From Microdochium bolleyi (taxonomy: Eukaryota > Ascomycota > Sordariomycetes > Xylariales > Microdochiaceae), in the NCBI GenBank assembly GCA_001566295.1, contig KQ964247.1:3906001-3970000 (forward strand): DNA of 64,000 bases, given 5' to 3'. The translations under genes were made by a program, and so were the position numbers. A model generated the notes under the pieces. It was not told the origin of the DNA and did no database searches. It saw only the letters and a list, made by a program, of their open reading frames with translations. Below, one piece after another: positions 11,798-25,100 of the stretch. Numbering within the stretch: position 1 is the first letter of the stretch; each line of letters starts with the position of its first letter.

Positions 11798-14092
11798 TTA
11801 CATCCTCTCCACGGGCGTCAAGCCGAGCAGGCGCATGCCGTTGCTCAGCACGATGCGGGCCGAGTCGTACAGCGCCATGCGGGCCTTCATGATCTCGGGC
11901 TCGGAGCCGACAATCTTGAGGTGGTCGTAGCTCGAGCTGAGCGAGTGCGTCATCTTGAACAGGTATGTGAGGATGGTCGTCGGCTCGAGCGTCTTGAGCG
12001 TGTTCTGCACCACGTCGGGCCACTGCGCCAGCGTCCGCACGAGCTGTATCGCGTGCGTCTCGGTCAGGATCGACAGGTCGGCAGACGCGAGCTCCTCGTT
12101 GCTCAGGTTGACCTTGCGGGTGATGGAGCACAGGCGGGCGTGCGCGTACTGCAGGTACGGGCCGGTGTCGCCCTCAAAGGACGTCATGGTCTCCATGTCG
12201 AACTTGTAGTTGTTGATCCTAAGACAGCATTGTTAGCACGGGCTGCGTCACAATTCGACGCATTCAATCAGTGTTACTCACCTCTTGCCACTCTGGTCCT
12301 GAACCATGACACTGCTAATACCCACAATGTCGGCAACCTTCTCCGGGTTCTCGACCTGCTTGTACTTGTCCTCGTTCTTGCGCATCACGTCGTGCATGAA
12401 GTCGCCGACGTCCCGCAGAATATCGTCGAGGAACTTTACGGTGCCCTTGCGGGTGCTCATGCCGAGCACGAGGCCGAAGTTGATATGCCTGCACTTGTCG
12501 GCGAGGTCCTTGTGGCCCATGAGCTCGACAATTTTGAAGAACTGCTTGACGTGCAGGTCCTGCTGTGAAGCAATGACGTAGATCATTTCGTCAAACTTGT
12601 ACTTCTCGGCGCGGTGCAGCAGTTCGCTGATGTCGCGCGTCAGGTACAGCGCAGTGCCGTCCTTTTTCCGGATGATGGGCTTCTCGAGCGACTTGCCCGC
12701 TTTGCCGGGGATGTGCTTTGCGAAATCAACAATCAAAGCACCCTCGGACTCCTCCGCGATGCCCATCTCCACCAGCTTGGCGGCGGTCTTGGCCATGGCC
12801 TCCTCCGACACCTGCGACTCGCCAGAGTACTCGTCGTACTCGATGTTGAGGCGGGCGTAGGTCTGCTTGTACCGCTCGATGCTGAGGGCACGGAACTTCT
12901 GCCATTGCTCGATCGCCTTGGGCTCCTGCTCCGTCATGGCCTTGAAGTACTTGCGAGCCTGCTCGTCGAGGCCGTTGTCCTTGACCTTCTGCGCCTCCTC
13001 GGGCTTGCCCTCCTTGATCAGGGCCTCGGCCTGGTCCTTCTCGGCACCGACATCCTGGTTGATCTTGACGTACACGGTGAACAGGTGGTTGATCGGGTCC
13101 TTCTCGAGATCTTCGTTGTTGCCGTACCGCTCGAAACCGAGGGCGAGCAGGCCGTACTGCTTGCCCCAGTCGCCGAGGTAGTTGATGCGCTTTACGTCGT
13201 AGCCAGCGCCAGCGTACAGCTTGGCAAGGAAGCCACCGATGATTGTACTCCGCAGGTGGCCGGCGTGGAAGGGCTTGGCAATGTTGGGTGAGGAGAACTC
13301 AATGACCATGCGCTTGGAGCCCTTGGAGGGGTCGGAGGGGTCGCGGAGGCCATTGGCCGGGTTCTTGCCAAAGTCAGGGCCGAGGGAGCGTGCCATGGGC
13401 ACGAGCGTCTTGGTGAGGGTTTCGGCCTTGAAGAAGAACTGCATGAAGGGGCCGAAGGCAGTCGGGGTCTCGACGAGATCCGAGCCGGGCCACTGAGCGA
13501 CAATCTCCTGGGCGAACTGGTCAGGCTTCTTGCCCTTGATGCGGAGGGCGGGGACGGCGAGGACGAGGTCGCCCTTGTCGAGGGTGGCGGTCCATTGGAG
13601 GGCGTTGTAGATGATGCTGGCGTCGACGCCGGTGATGGGCTGGAGGAGGGTGGTGATGTGGGATCGGTAGATGTCGAAGGGGTTGAGCTGAGGGTAGCAG
13701 TTGGGGTACTGCTCGAGCTTGAGCTGCTCGAGCTGGTCGGCGATGCTCTGGGTCGCCATGGTTCTTGTTGACGTCGTTGCGGTCGTCGTGACAGTGCCGG
13801 CGTGGTGGAGTGGTCTCGGTCTCAGGCTCGGTCGCGGTCTCGTGCGAGTCGAGGGGCGCTGTCGACAAAAGTTGTCTGCCGCAATGAGTTTTGCGCCGTG
13901 GTGGGGTAGCGGCAGCGGCCGATAGCGGGGTGAGGCGGCGGGAGCTGGAGTGGCAGCTAATGGCCGCGTTGCGAGATGCGCAGGACGCGGGCGGGTGCAG
14001 TAGCAAGACAGAGGTGATGAAGGAAGAGAACGAAAGGCAAGAGAAGAAGAAGGAGACGAAGACGCAAGCAAACGAGCTATTCTGCTGTACAT
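11798..14092 (-). CDS. arginyl-tRNA synthetase, probably dual cytosolic/mitochondrial
   Basis: Class I arginyl-tRNA synthetase, which charges tRNA-Arg with arginine. Two exons, 14092-12282 and 12218-11798, flank a 63-bp intron and encode 743 residues. From an internal in-frame ATG at 13759 (MATQSIADQL) the product is 632 residues, the usual length for the cytosolic enzyme. Numbered from that Met, the HIGH-type motif is HAGH at 165-168 and the KMSKS-type motif is MSTRK at 434-438; an anticodon-binding alpha-helical domain follows across the intron. The 111 extra residues of the long form start MYSRIARLLASSSPSSS and are rich in Arg, Ser and Ala with almost no acidic residues, as in a mitochondrial presequence. 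The upstream ATG has a weak context (AGAATGT), the second a strong one (ACCATGG), and no other ATG in any frame lies between them. Leaky scanning could therefore make both isoforms. Confidence 0.93.
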
Positions 14093-15515
14093 TCTGGACA
14101 AGACAGCGTTGCCTGCCGCAAGCACGCCTCAAATGCTGCTCCTCTCGAACTTTTTTTTTCCCTGGTGGCCTGGAGCCGGCTGAGTCATACGCGTGAGCAA
14201 CAGCCCGGCGCGCGTCACAACCCAGGGTGTGGTGACCAAGAGGGGTCCCCGAAGTCGCAAGCGTGCGGCCTGCTGCGCATTTGAATCGGAGCTCAGAAAC
14301 AACCACAGCTCACAACTCGGCTTGCGGGGATGGCTGAGCGCGAGCCGTCCATCGGTGTTGCTCCAAGTCAGCCTTGGAGCTTGGTGCACGAGGGTTCACC
14401 ACCGAGATGCTTGGTGGGCCGTGATGGGACTTTGAACGTTTTGGGACACCCCAGGCCTGGGCAACGGCCGAAATGGGGACGTGCCTTTCGTTCACATGAC
14501 GACACTTGGCAAATGCTTGTCGTGCATCCACCGCCAGGGCCGTTCTCTGGCAACCGCCTTGGCGACGGCTTGTCTGCCTCGAGCTTGGTGCTTGTGTCTC
14601 GACCTGTCCTTGTCCTTGTCCCCGCCAACCTCCAACACAACGTGGACCGGTCGCGAATTGCTCGCCAGCCCAGCTTTCTGCGACACCATCCCTCCTCGCC
14701 CAACGTGACTCCATGACACCCGCGAGGACTCGAGTAAGGATTCCCGGACTGGACGGGCCATGTCGTCATTGCTCGGACCCCTAGTGCGGACCAACATCGC
14801 TCGGATGTGGAGGGCCATGATCGACCGCCATTCGTGCCTCCCGCCACGGACGGCCCGGGGTGCCCATGTCCTGCCAGCCCCCAGCACAAAAGAGCCGCAA
14901 CCATCATGGGCCTGCTGCGTGCTCGCCATGCTGCGATGATATCACTGCGCGTGGTGCCGACAGTTGCACGCGACGGGACTCGTGTCGAGATGGTAGAGAG
15001 CATTCCAAAGGAGCAGTCCTGCAACTGCATGGGCAACATCGAGACAAGACGGCAAGCACGAGGATCCTGCGTCATAATAGTGGGCCGTTTCCCGCGTGTC
15101 GTGACCGCGAGATCCAGAACCAACATGCGATTTCTGGATCAAGGCCACCCGCCCGATCGACAACCCGAGCCATGTCAGCGTCCAGCGGGAACACCGGCTC
15201 CTCTATGATGCAATGCGGCATGCTGCCGCTGCAGTCTCTGCTCTTCCCCACGACGCAGTGTCATCCTTCCCCGGCATTGCTACCGCCGTAGCGTGCCTCT
15301 GACATCAGTCGCTGATTCCGCCCGCGTGAGCTGTGTATCTCTCTATATGATGGACCAAGGCCCCTCCTCCGGGCTGTCTGCTAGTGATCTGTTCCTTCAC
15401 CTCTGAAACAGACACCAACGTCGTGCAGGAAGACTACTAGCTCGATACTGACTGCCCTTCCGCCGCAGTGGCTGGTATCGTGTGGCACAGACGTCCACAA
15501 CCCCTACTGCTCACC
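14093..15515. other. divergent promoter region, no gene seen
   Basis: This 1.4 kb separates the divergently transcribed arginyl-tRNA synthetase and MFS transporter genes. Open frames on both strands (for example 14368-15126 minus) have no recognisable domain and arise from GC-rich composition. A TATATG element at about 15344 could serve the transporter. Nothing else is supported. Confidence 0.55.
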
Positions 15516-17619
15516 ATGAGCCACAACACAGCCGAACCCCAGCATGGGGCCCAGTGGCCCGGGTCTCTCAACCCAGCCGGCGGCGACCATCACTCGGACC
15601 ACGACTCTGAGACGACGTACGGCGGCAACACCGTCATCGGTCCAACCGTGAATCATGCCGTCGGCGCCCGCGAGGAGAACAAGGAGAAGAAGGCCCAGCG
15701 CGATGGCAAGCGCGAGATCACCGAGGAGGAGTGCGAGGACGAGCTCGGCTTCGCCTATCCTTCGTGGAAGAAGTGGTATATCCTCACCGTCATCTTCCTC
15801 GTCCAGACGTCCATGAACTTCAACACATCCCTCTACTCCAACGGCATCGCCGGCATCGCAGAGGAGTTCCACGTCAGTGAGCAGGCCGCCCGCGTTGGCG
15901 CTGCCATCTTCCTCGTCGCCTACGGCTTCGGCTGCGAGCTGTGGGCGCCCTGGTCCGAGGAGTTTGGTCGCAAGCCCATCCTCCAGGCCTCCCTGTTTCT
16001 TGTCAACCTGTTTACGCTCCCCGTCGCCCTCGCGCCCAACTTCGGCTGCCTCCTCGCGGGCCGCTTTCTTGGTGGCCTGAGCACGGCCGGTGGCAGCGTC
16101 ACCCTGGGCATGATTGCCGATCTGTACGACAGCGACAACCAGCACTATGCGGTAGCATACATCGTCTTCTCGTCTGTCGGCGGCTCCATTCTCGGCCCCA
16201 TCGTTGGCGGCTTTGTCGAACAGTTCCTCGAGTGGCGCTGGACCATCTGGATCCAGCTCATTTTCGGTGGCGCTGTGCAGCTCCTACACCTCTTCACCGT
16301 CCCCGAGACGCGCACAACCATCATGCTCGACAACATCGCCAAGAAGCGCCGCAAGTCTGGCCAGGACCCCAATGTATATGGGCCTGACGAGATCGTGCCC
16401 TTCCGCGAGCGCTTCAGCGGCAAGGAGCTCATCTACACCTGGCTCCGGCCCTTCAGGATGTTCCTCACCGAGCCCATCGTGCTCGTGCTCTCCCTGCTCT
16501 CGGGCTTCAGCGACGCCCTCATCTTCATGTGCATCCAGTCCTTTGTCCTCGTGTACGGCAAGACCGGCTGGGGCTTCAACGCGTACCAGGTCGGACTGAG
16601 CTTCATCCCGATTGGCATCGGCTACGTGATCGCCTGGATCGCGTTCGTCCCGTCGTTCGAGCGCAACCGCAAGCGCCGCCTGGCCAACCCGGACGACGAG
16701 TATGCTCAGTACGAGTCCCGCCTCAAGCTGCTGTTGTACCTCGCGCCGTGCCTGCCCATCGGCTTGATCATCTTTGCCTGGACGAGCTCAGGGCCGCCGC
16801 TGCCCTGGGTCGCGTCGATGGTCGGGACTGCGCTGATCGGTATCGCCAACTATGTGAGTTCAACTGTCCTGGTCTTTCTTTTTTCCTGCTCACATCCCCC
16901 ACCTTCGCCCTCTGATTCCTGCTCCCTTGCTAACAATCCTTCCTCCCTTGAAGGCTATCTACCTCGCGACAATTGACTACATGATCGCCTCGTACACCGT
17001 CTACTCTGCCTCGGCGACCGGCGGCAACGGGTGGGCGCGCGATGTGCTGGCCGGCATCCTCACCGTGCCCGCGACGCCGTTCTACACCAACATCGGGGCC
17101 GAGAAGGGCCTGAACCTCGAGTACGCGTCGACGATCCTGTTCTGCATATCCTTCGTGCTCGTCATCGCCGTATACGTCATCTACTGGAAGGGCCCCGAGC
17201 TGCGCCGCAAGAGCCCCTTCGCGCAGAGCCTGGCGGCGGGCAACGCCGAGCACGACGGCCGCAAGGTCAGCGTCAGCGGGCAGGCGCGGCGGCGGAGTAG
17301 CACGGCCGTCGCGAACGCGCCGCTCGCCGGCGGGCAGCGGGACGTGGAGAAGGCTGCCGCGGCCCCGGCTGGTGAGGGTCAGCAGCAGCGGAACAGGAAG
17401 CAGAACATGCCCCCCAAGCGTCCGGGTGGCATGCACTCGGGCCCGTCGTCGCGGCACAACTCATTCCAGGCCGCGAGCCGTCGGCATAGCCGGGACGTGA
17501 GCAGGCGGAGCAGTCTCACTCCCCGTGGTGAGGCTGCGAGGCAGGAGGAGGAGGAGATCGGGACGCAACAGCAGTACCCGCTCGATCCGATCGCGAGTGT
17601 TTCGACGAGGCAGCCGTGA
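15516..17619 (+). CDS. MFS transporter, DHA1 polyamine/multidrug type
   Basis: Major facilitator of the drug:H+ antiporter-1 group that includes fungal polyamine transporters (TPO-like). Exons 15516-16853 and 16954-17619 flank a 100-bp intron and encode 667 residues. The ATG at 15516 (CACCATGAG) gives a hydrophilic, acidic N-terminal tail of about 85 residues. Then come about twelve hydrophobic segments with EEFGRKP in the TM2-TM3 loop, GRFLGGLSTAGGSV in TM4, and the TM5-TM6 GSILGPIVGGF signature with LEWRW after it. The central loop between TM6 and TM7 is long and basic. The C-terminal tail of about 140 residues is rich in Arg, Ser and Gln, with several R-R-x-S-type possible phosphorylation sites, and is longer than usual. 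The protein is expected in the plasma membrane. The substrate cannot be read from sequence. Confidence 0.88.
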
Positions 17620-20600
17620 TTTGTCCGCGCTTTTCTCTTGGGTTTGGGTCTGATTAGAACAGGGGCGAAGGCTAGGCATAGATGGACACTGTGCCGGTTA
17701 CTGTACGGGGAAATTCGCGGCAGTTCTCAACGACCTTGTACATATCCGGGAACCTCACTAGGCCATGTACAAAATCTTAGTACCTTCCTCATGTCCTTAT
17801 TTGTCTGTGCGTGATGGGCTTGGCCTTCTTCGGGATTGTTCATGGTATCTAGAGGGAGGGGATCATGAACCACGCCCGTTTCTTTCTGATGTGATGGATT
17901 GCAGAGAAGAAGAAAGGATGCCACCCCTTCATCAATCCTGATCCAAGAGACTGATAGAATGAGGTACTCCGGATGTTGCCACAGAGGAAGATATTTTCGA
18001 AGAACAAAAACAGAATCAAAAAATGGACAGAATGAGAAAACCAATTAACGACAGCTAGGACCTTTCCAAAAACGAAGAACGGAGGCGAAAACGAACTGCA
18101 CGTCAGGATCAAACTACAAGTCGCAAATAACACAAATTTTAGTCACAGTTTGTCCAAGGCATGCAGTCAACATCCAGCAAACAGACCTCACGGGCGGGCG
18201 TTCATACTCGCGCAGCTCAGCGTACTCGGGCCTTCCCCGGAGACAGGACACTGGTGCTCAGCCACAGCCAGCCGGCACGTCGACGTTGAGGTTTCGTTCA
18301 TGCCGTATGTGCTCTCCCATCGGCAGCGAGTCAGTGAACAGAGACCGCTGTGTTGGCAGCATGCTCGCTCGCCGCGATGTGGGCATTGCGGAAGCAGGGC
18401 AGGCCACACGAAGCAGCAAGGAGTTCACGAGCAGCGGCAGGCAGTGGTGCAATGATATCAGGACATCACAAACAAACAAAGCATCCCCGTCACCGGCAGA
18501 CCACGACTGCACGGTGCAGACTTCGTCGATGGCTGTTCGGTTCGACCGAGCCTGGCTGGATTTCGGCCGACCGTCTGTTCGGCAGGGGTCTACGAGCGAC
18601 CGAGTTAGCCGCCGACCAGGCGGCGGGCTTGTGCTTGCTCTCAGTTCACGAGACTCGTGCACGGATGAACACTGCATGGAAAATATCACTGGCTTTTGGG
18701 CTTGGTTCCTGGCAGGTCCGCGATAAGACATGCACAATTGCCCATGTGAGCCTTTGCGAGCAAAGACGACAAAGGGCGGGCCGAGGCGGTCCGAGGCGGG
18801 CATTCGGAGCAGCCCTGGAGCTCTGAGATGGAGGAGAGTGGAGCTGCGCTGATGTGACTAATCAGCTTTGGATGTTCGCTTTGCCGCCTGTCCTCCGCTG
18901 GGTACGTCATAACTGCCCGAAGACCGAAGGCCAGAGCTGTCGGGGGAGTTGGGAGCCACTCGACGAGGCCCGATCTCGCCGAAGGATTGCTGTGTCAGCC
19001 CGGGCGACGGCGGCAGATGGCGAGCACGCGCCTGCAGCTCGTGCTCACTGCTGGCCCCGGCCAAAGTCGAGGATCGCCTGGTGGTCACGTCCCGACGACA
19101 CTGGTCAGCACGCGCCACGCTGAAGATGTCCACTGGCCTGGATGTGGAGCCGACGATAGGGACGGGCAACGAGCCACCTGAGCATCGAAGATCTGGTCGA
19201 TTCGACCATTGACGGGACGCCGACTGCCAGGATCAGGCCGGAGACATGGAAGCCGGGACAATGTTTGGTGGCCGCTCAAGCCACGCGCCTCGAGGACAGT
19301 GGTGGTCGAGGCTGTTGCTGCCTCAGGAGTCCAAGTCGAACCTCTGCCCGCCAAGGCCGGTGGGGTCTACCCCAACAATTGAGCCCCCACTACGAATTCT
19401 CCTCGCCAGCCCCACGTCTAATTTTCAGCGACACCTCACAGCGAGCATGGCGACGACGACACGACGACGACGACGACAAGGCGGGCACGGCTGTCGCACA
19501 CGCAATGGCCAGAGCAGCCACGCGGCATACACACGAGAGATCCTGCGGGCACTCCGTAGCGTCGCCCAGGTCGGGAAGTGATGGTGGTGAGCTGACGCCC
19601 GTGCCTCCTCTCACTCCCGCTCCGAGGTCACAATGGGCAACCCTTCGAGAAGCTGGGGCTGCAAGTGGCTGACTTTTCTTTTGGTCTCCCGCCGCTGCAG
19701 GGTTGTGCCGGCCTCACCTGGCAGCCCCTGGTGAACCCCAAAAACTTGTCAGATCCCACGACGACCCCTGCTCAGCAATGCGTTGAGCTTATTGTTAGGC
19801 TCGGCCGGCCCCAAATTTCATAACCTTTGGCTCTGGAGCAGGGTGGCCCCTCGATCTCCGAGTATTGCCGACCTGTCTTGCCGCGCAGATACCGTTTGTT
19901 GACCCGGCCGGGACCTTGCCAGATCTCTCGCGGCAAGGGCGAATGCCTCTTCTCCATATGCGTGGATCGAATCTGACACTTGGGCATCGAGCTGAACCCA
20001 CACGCGGCCACCCGCGGGCAGCGAAGCCACGGTCCAGTCGAGAGCAAGGGTGCCTGGCTGATGGGGACTCGGACACCACAGGACCCCTGGATCCGCTCTG
20101 CCTTCAAAGCTGTCAAGCAAGAACACCACATTGTCGCTTCTTCCGACAGACGAGGCACCAGCTGCTATAATGGACAGCCTCGCCAGCTCCGCCGGCACAT
20201 TTCCGCAGGTGGATCCCGCAACCACTCCCGGAGCACCTGTCCTTGCTACAATACCGCTTTGAGCGGCGTCGAGGCTGAGTTGACGAGAGCTCGGCAGGTT
20301 GGCCAGAGGCCTTGCACCGATTGACAACCATGCACCCTCACCCGTAGGCGGCCGAGGAGGGTCCGCCAGCCCGGCTCCTTGGCCCGCACGAGACAATAGG
20401 AGGCGGGAAAAAAGGTTACGGGCGCAGGTGGGGCAGATCTTCCCCAACACCCCGAGTCGGGCTCCGGGATTGGCCAGGAGGGGTGGGAGCTCTCCTGCTG
20501 GGCCCGGGCATCTGGGCGGGCGGGCAGGCCGTCGACGTCGACAACGACGAGCTCCTAAGCCTGCGCAGTATGTAACTTGCGTAGATCATGACAGTGTAGC

Positions 20601-20699
20601 CAAGCCCCTGGAGGCTAAATCCCATACCGCTCCCGTCCCAGCATTTCTGTTCCCCGCCGCAACTGCCTCGAGGTTTGGGCATCTTACTTAGGGTCGCGC
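17620..20699. other. 3-kb stretch without a supported gene
   Basis: The first few hundred bases are probably the 3' untranslated region of the MFS gene. The remainder is GC-rich and has open frames up to about 210 codons on the minus strand (19818-20450), but none has a domain, signal peptide or convincing splice sites. It may hold long non-coding transcripts or a distant promoter of acetyl-CoA carboxylase. Confidence 0.5.
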
Positions 20700-22142
20700 C
20701 TTCCTAGCCCCGACTCACCATTTTCTTTGAGCTCCCCCTCTCCTCCCCTCCTCACTTCCTATCCTCCATCCTCCACTCAAGCTCGCACCTCTTGCCATTG
20801 CTGGTCGACTTGATATACCTGCCCGGCCTCTTGTCATTCTCTGATCGTTGCGTCCTTCTGCAAAAAGCCGAGACTGGTCCCCTCGACTCACACGCGACTC
20901 ATTGATTCAAACGGCCTCGTCCACACTACTCTTCGGCAGAGACTCCTTAACGGAGGAAGCAGAAATTCACTTTCCTGCTCACACTACAAGCGCTCTAATT
21001 GTGTAAGTTGACCCAGCAGGACCCCTCGTGACCCTTTGTGCCCAAACCATAGCGAGCTGTTGGCGGTGGTGGTGGCCGACATGGGCCAAGACATCCGTCG
21101 AAAAAAGAAAAACAGAGCGAGGCGTTCTTTGCAGACACACGGCAATCTCGAAAACAGAAGCAGAAGTAGGAGCGGTCGCGACAATCAGCCCGGCACGACT
21201 ACAAGAGCACACCAAGGAGCACGGAAAGCAGAAAGCCTCCGGAAGCCAGCAACTCCCAGAGACTGGGCTGTCCAACCATGACCGACAAGGACCCAGAGGA
21301 ACGCAACTCCGTCGCCCGTAGCGAGCTCCAGCGTCGCCAAAAGGTGGTCGGAGGTGGCAGTGGACCGGGCCCAGCTCTGGTGGATTCGTGTCTCCAAGCC
21401 CCAACAACCCAGGGCGGGTTTGAGGCAGGAGAGCTGTCCCGCCCGCCCTCGGCTGCCCACCACCACCGCGCCTCGAAGCCTGCGAGTCGTGGACTGCCAA
21501 TCCTCGAGCCCACCGCTCCGCAGCTGTCTCTGTGGGAGCGCCGTGCCGCCGTGCAGCCCACCCTTTAGGCCGCACCCGCTGCTCCCTCACCCCCAACAGG
21601 GGGCTGCTCCCTGCAGTTGAGCGGTTCTGCATTGCGCAGCTTGGCATTCGGTCATTGCTCTCTGCCCGAGACCCTTCTGGGCGTCGATAAACCCGCAGAG
21701 CACTCTTGTCTATCACTGGCCACCAACCACGACCTCCGAACAAACCCACTGCCACCGCTTCTGTTCTCTGCATTGTTTCGAACGAAACCTCTTGGCCTGC
21801 AAAGTCCCGGCTACCAGCACGAGATCCGGCGAGGCGCAGAATACTCACCGCATCGTTCTCGGCTTTTGCTAATTCCGATCCTTCCTGCCAGACACTACTA
21901 CCTGCACACCTTGCTTGGTTTCCCACTCCACCAACAGTAAGCCGATCCGAAGACGACAGTTCGCATTTCCCCGCGTCTGCCCGCTTGCTTCCTCGTCGCA
22001 CAACGACTAACAATATCCTCGTCCAGCCAGGCACGAATTCTCGAGCAGCGGTTCATGACCCCTTAATTCTCTGGGTCACCTCCACGAAATATCCTCCTTC
22101 GAGTCCTCCTTCCCACGAACCACATCACACACCACCTACACA
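20700..22142 (+). promoter_or_regulatory. promoter and long 5' leader of acetyl-CoA carboxylase
   Basis: A pyrimidine-rich block at 20715-20800 resembles the CT-rich core promoters of highly expressed fungal genes. No coding potential follows until the ATG at 22143. Several short ATG-started frames in the leader could act as upstream ORFs. Transcript start is inferred, not observed. Confidence 0.45.
21937..22026 (+). other. predicted 5'-UTR intron of acetyl-CoA carboxylase
   Basis: Donor GTAAGC at 21937, a perfect branch element GACTAACA near 22006 and acceptor TCCAG ending at 22026 define a 90-bp intron 116 bp before the start codon. Leader introns are common in fungal housekeeping genes. 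An alternative donor GTAAGT at 21003 would make a much longer intron. Confidence 0.5.
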
Positions 22143-25100
22143 ATGACTGAGACAACCGGTCGTCCCGCCGCCAACGGCAGCCGGACTGTTCCCGTCTCCA
22201 ACGGCAAGGCTTCGTATGCTGAAAAGCACAAGATTGCCGATCACTTCATTGGTGGTAACAAGCTCGCGAATGCTGCGCCGTCCAAGGTCAAGGACTTTGT
22301 GGCCAACCACGACGGTCACACCGTCATCACAAATGTCCTAATTGCCAACAACGGTATCGCCGCCGTCAAGGAGATCCGGTCAGTACGAAAATGGGCGTAC
22401 GAGACATTCGGCGACGAGCGGGCGATCCAATTCACCGTCATGGCCACGCCCGAGGATCTGGCGGCCAACGCCGACTACATCAGAATGGCAGACCACTACG
22501 TCGAGGTGCCAGGTGGCACCAACAACCACAACTACGCCAATGTCGAGCTCATTGTCGATGTTGCCGAGCGTATGAACGTCCACGCCGTCTGGGCTGGATG
22601 GTGAGTCTCTAGCAGTCCTTCCCCGTCTTTCATCGTGCGTATCGCTGATAACGCCTTCTTTCCCAGGGGCCACGCTTCCGAGAACCCAAAATTGCCAGAG
22701 TCGCTGGCTGCGTCACCCAAGAAGATTGTCTTCATCGGACCCCCCGGCTCCGCCATGCGGTCTCTCGGTGACAAGATCTCTTCCACAATCGTCGCGCAGT
22801 CCGCCGATGTGCCCTGTATCCCTTGGTCTGGTACTGGTGTCTCCGAGGTCCAAGTCGACGAAGATGGCATCGTAACAGTTGCCGACGACGTCTACATGAA
22901 GGGCTGCGTCTCTTCTTGGGAGGAGGGTCTGGAGAAGGCGAAGGCCATCGGCTTCCCTGTCATGATCAAGGCCTCCGAGGGTGGTGGTGGCAAAGGTATC
23001 CGCAAGGCTATGTCCGAGGAAGGCTTCGAGGAGCTCTACCGGGCCGCTGCTAGCGAGATTCCTGGCTCACCCATCTTCATTATGAAGCTTGCCGGCAACG
23101 CCAGGCACTTGGAGGTCCAGCTGCTTGCTGATCAGTACGGCAACAACATCTCTCTCTTCGGCAGAGATTGTTCCGTCCAGCGCAGACACCAGAAGATCAT
23201 CGAGGAGGCGCCTGTCACCATTGCCAAGCAGCCGACCTTCAAGAAGATGGAGGAAGCCGCCGTCCGCTTGGGTCAGCTTGTCGGATACGTCTCGGCTGGT
23301 ACCGTCGAGTATCTGTACTCGTACGATGACGACCAATTCTACTTCCTCGAGCTGAACCCCCGTCTCCAGGTCGAGCATCCCACTACCGAGATGGTCAGCG
23401 GTGTCAACTTGCCGGTGGCTCAGCTGCAGGTAGCCATGGGTATCCCTCTGCACCGCATCAGCGACATTCGCCTTCTCTACGGGCTCGACCCCAAGCTTAC
23501 GACCGAGATTGACTTCGATTTCAGTAACCCTGCGAGCGAGAAGTCTCAGCGCCGGCCGACCGCCAAGGGTCACTGCACCGCGTGTCGTATCACCTCCGAG
23601 GACCCTGGCGAGGGCTTCAAGCCCTCCAACGGTGTTATGCACGACCTCAACTTCAGATCTAGTGCCAATGTTTGGGGTTACTTCTCCGTCAGTTCCGCGT
23701 CGAGTATCCACACTCTCTCGGATTCTCAGTTTGGTCACATTTTTGCCTACGGCGAGAGCCGCGCGGCGTCGCGGAAGAACATGGTTGTTGCCCTCAAAGA
23801 GCTCAGCATTCGTGGTGACTTCAGGACCACCGTCGAGTACCTGATCAAGCTCCTCGAGACCGAGGCCTTCGAGGACAACACCATTACTACTGGCTGGCTC
23901 GACGAGCTGATCTCGAACAAGCTGACTGCGGAGCGTCCCGACCCCATGCTGGCGGTCGTGTGTGGTGCGACCACCAAGGCGCACATTGCCAGTGAGGCTT
24001 GCATCGCCGAGTACCGTGCCGGCCTCGAGCGTGGTCAGATCCCTGCCAAGGATGTCCTCAAGACTGTCTTCACCATCGACTTCATCTACGAGGGCACCCG
24101 CTACAGGTTCACAGTCTCTCGTGCCAGCCCTGACAGCTACCACATCTTCATCAATGGTTCCAAGGTGCTCGTTGGTGTTCGCGCGCTCAGTGACGGTGGT
24201 CTTCTGATCCTGCTCGATGGGCGCAGCCACAGCGTGTACTGGAAGGAGGAAGTCGGTGCCACTCGTGTCTCCGTTGATAGCAAGACCTGCCTGCTCGAAC
24301 AGGAGAACGACCCCACTCAGCTGCGCACTGCCAGTCCCGGAAAGCTTGTCAAGTACACGGTCGAGAACGGCGAGCACATCAAGGCTGGGCAGACTTACGC
24401 CGAGGTCGAGGTCATGAAGATGTTCATGCCTCTTGTTGCCCAGGAGGATGGCATTGTTCAGTTGATCAAGCAGCCCGGAGTCACGATCGAGGCTGGCGAC
24501 ATTCTCGGCATTCTCGCCCTGGACGACCCCTCTCGTGTCAAGCAGGCCGCTCCGTTCCTTGGCCAGTTGCCCGAATTCGGCCCCCCTCAGGTCATCGGTA
24601 ACAAGCCCAACCAGCGCTTCGCTCTCACGTCGAACACCCTCAACAACATCCTGCTTGGCTACGACAACTCTGTTGTCATGCAGGAGTACCTCAAGGAATT
24701 CATTGAGATCCTGCGCAACCCCGAGCTGCCCTACAGTGAGTGGAATGCCCAGGTTTCGGCTCTGCACTCTCGGATGCCTCAGAAGCTGGACAGCCTGCTC
24801 ACTCAGGTTGTTGAGCGCGCTGCGGCCCGGCACACCGAGTTCCCAGCCAAGCAGCTTTCTCGCACTCTCCAGAAGTTCATCGAGGAGAACACGACCACTG
24901 CTGAGGCAAACGCTCTGAAGGACACCATCAAGCCTCTTGTCACAATCCTCGACTCCTACGCCGAGGGACAGAAGGTGCACGAGCTCAGGTTGATCTCTGG
25001 ACTGATCGAGACTTATGCTGATGTGGAGCTGCTGTTCTCTGGTTCTCGCAACCAGGATGAGGAGGTCATCCTCAAGCTTCGTGACCAGAACCGTGAGGAC

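Noticed and set aside
12614..13291. Plus-strand frame within arginyl-tRNA synthetase
   Set aside because: Leucine-rich shadow of the true minus-strand gene.
20979..22034. 351-codon minus-strand frame upstream of acetyl-CoA carboxylase
   Set aside because: No recognisable domain, no ATG context or promoter, and it overlaps the likely leader of the carboxylase gene.
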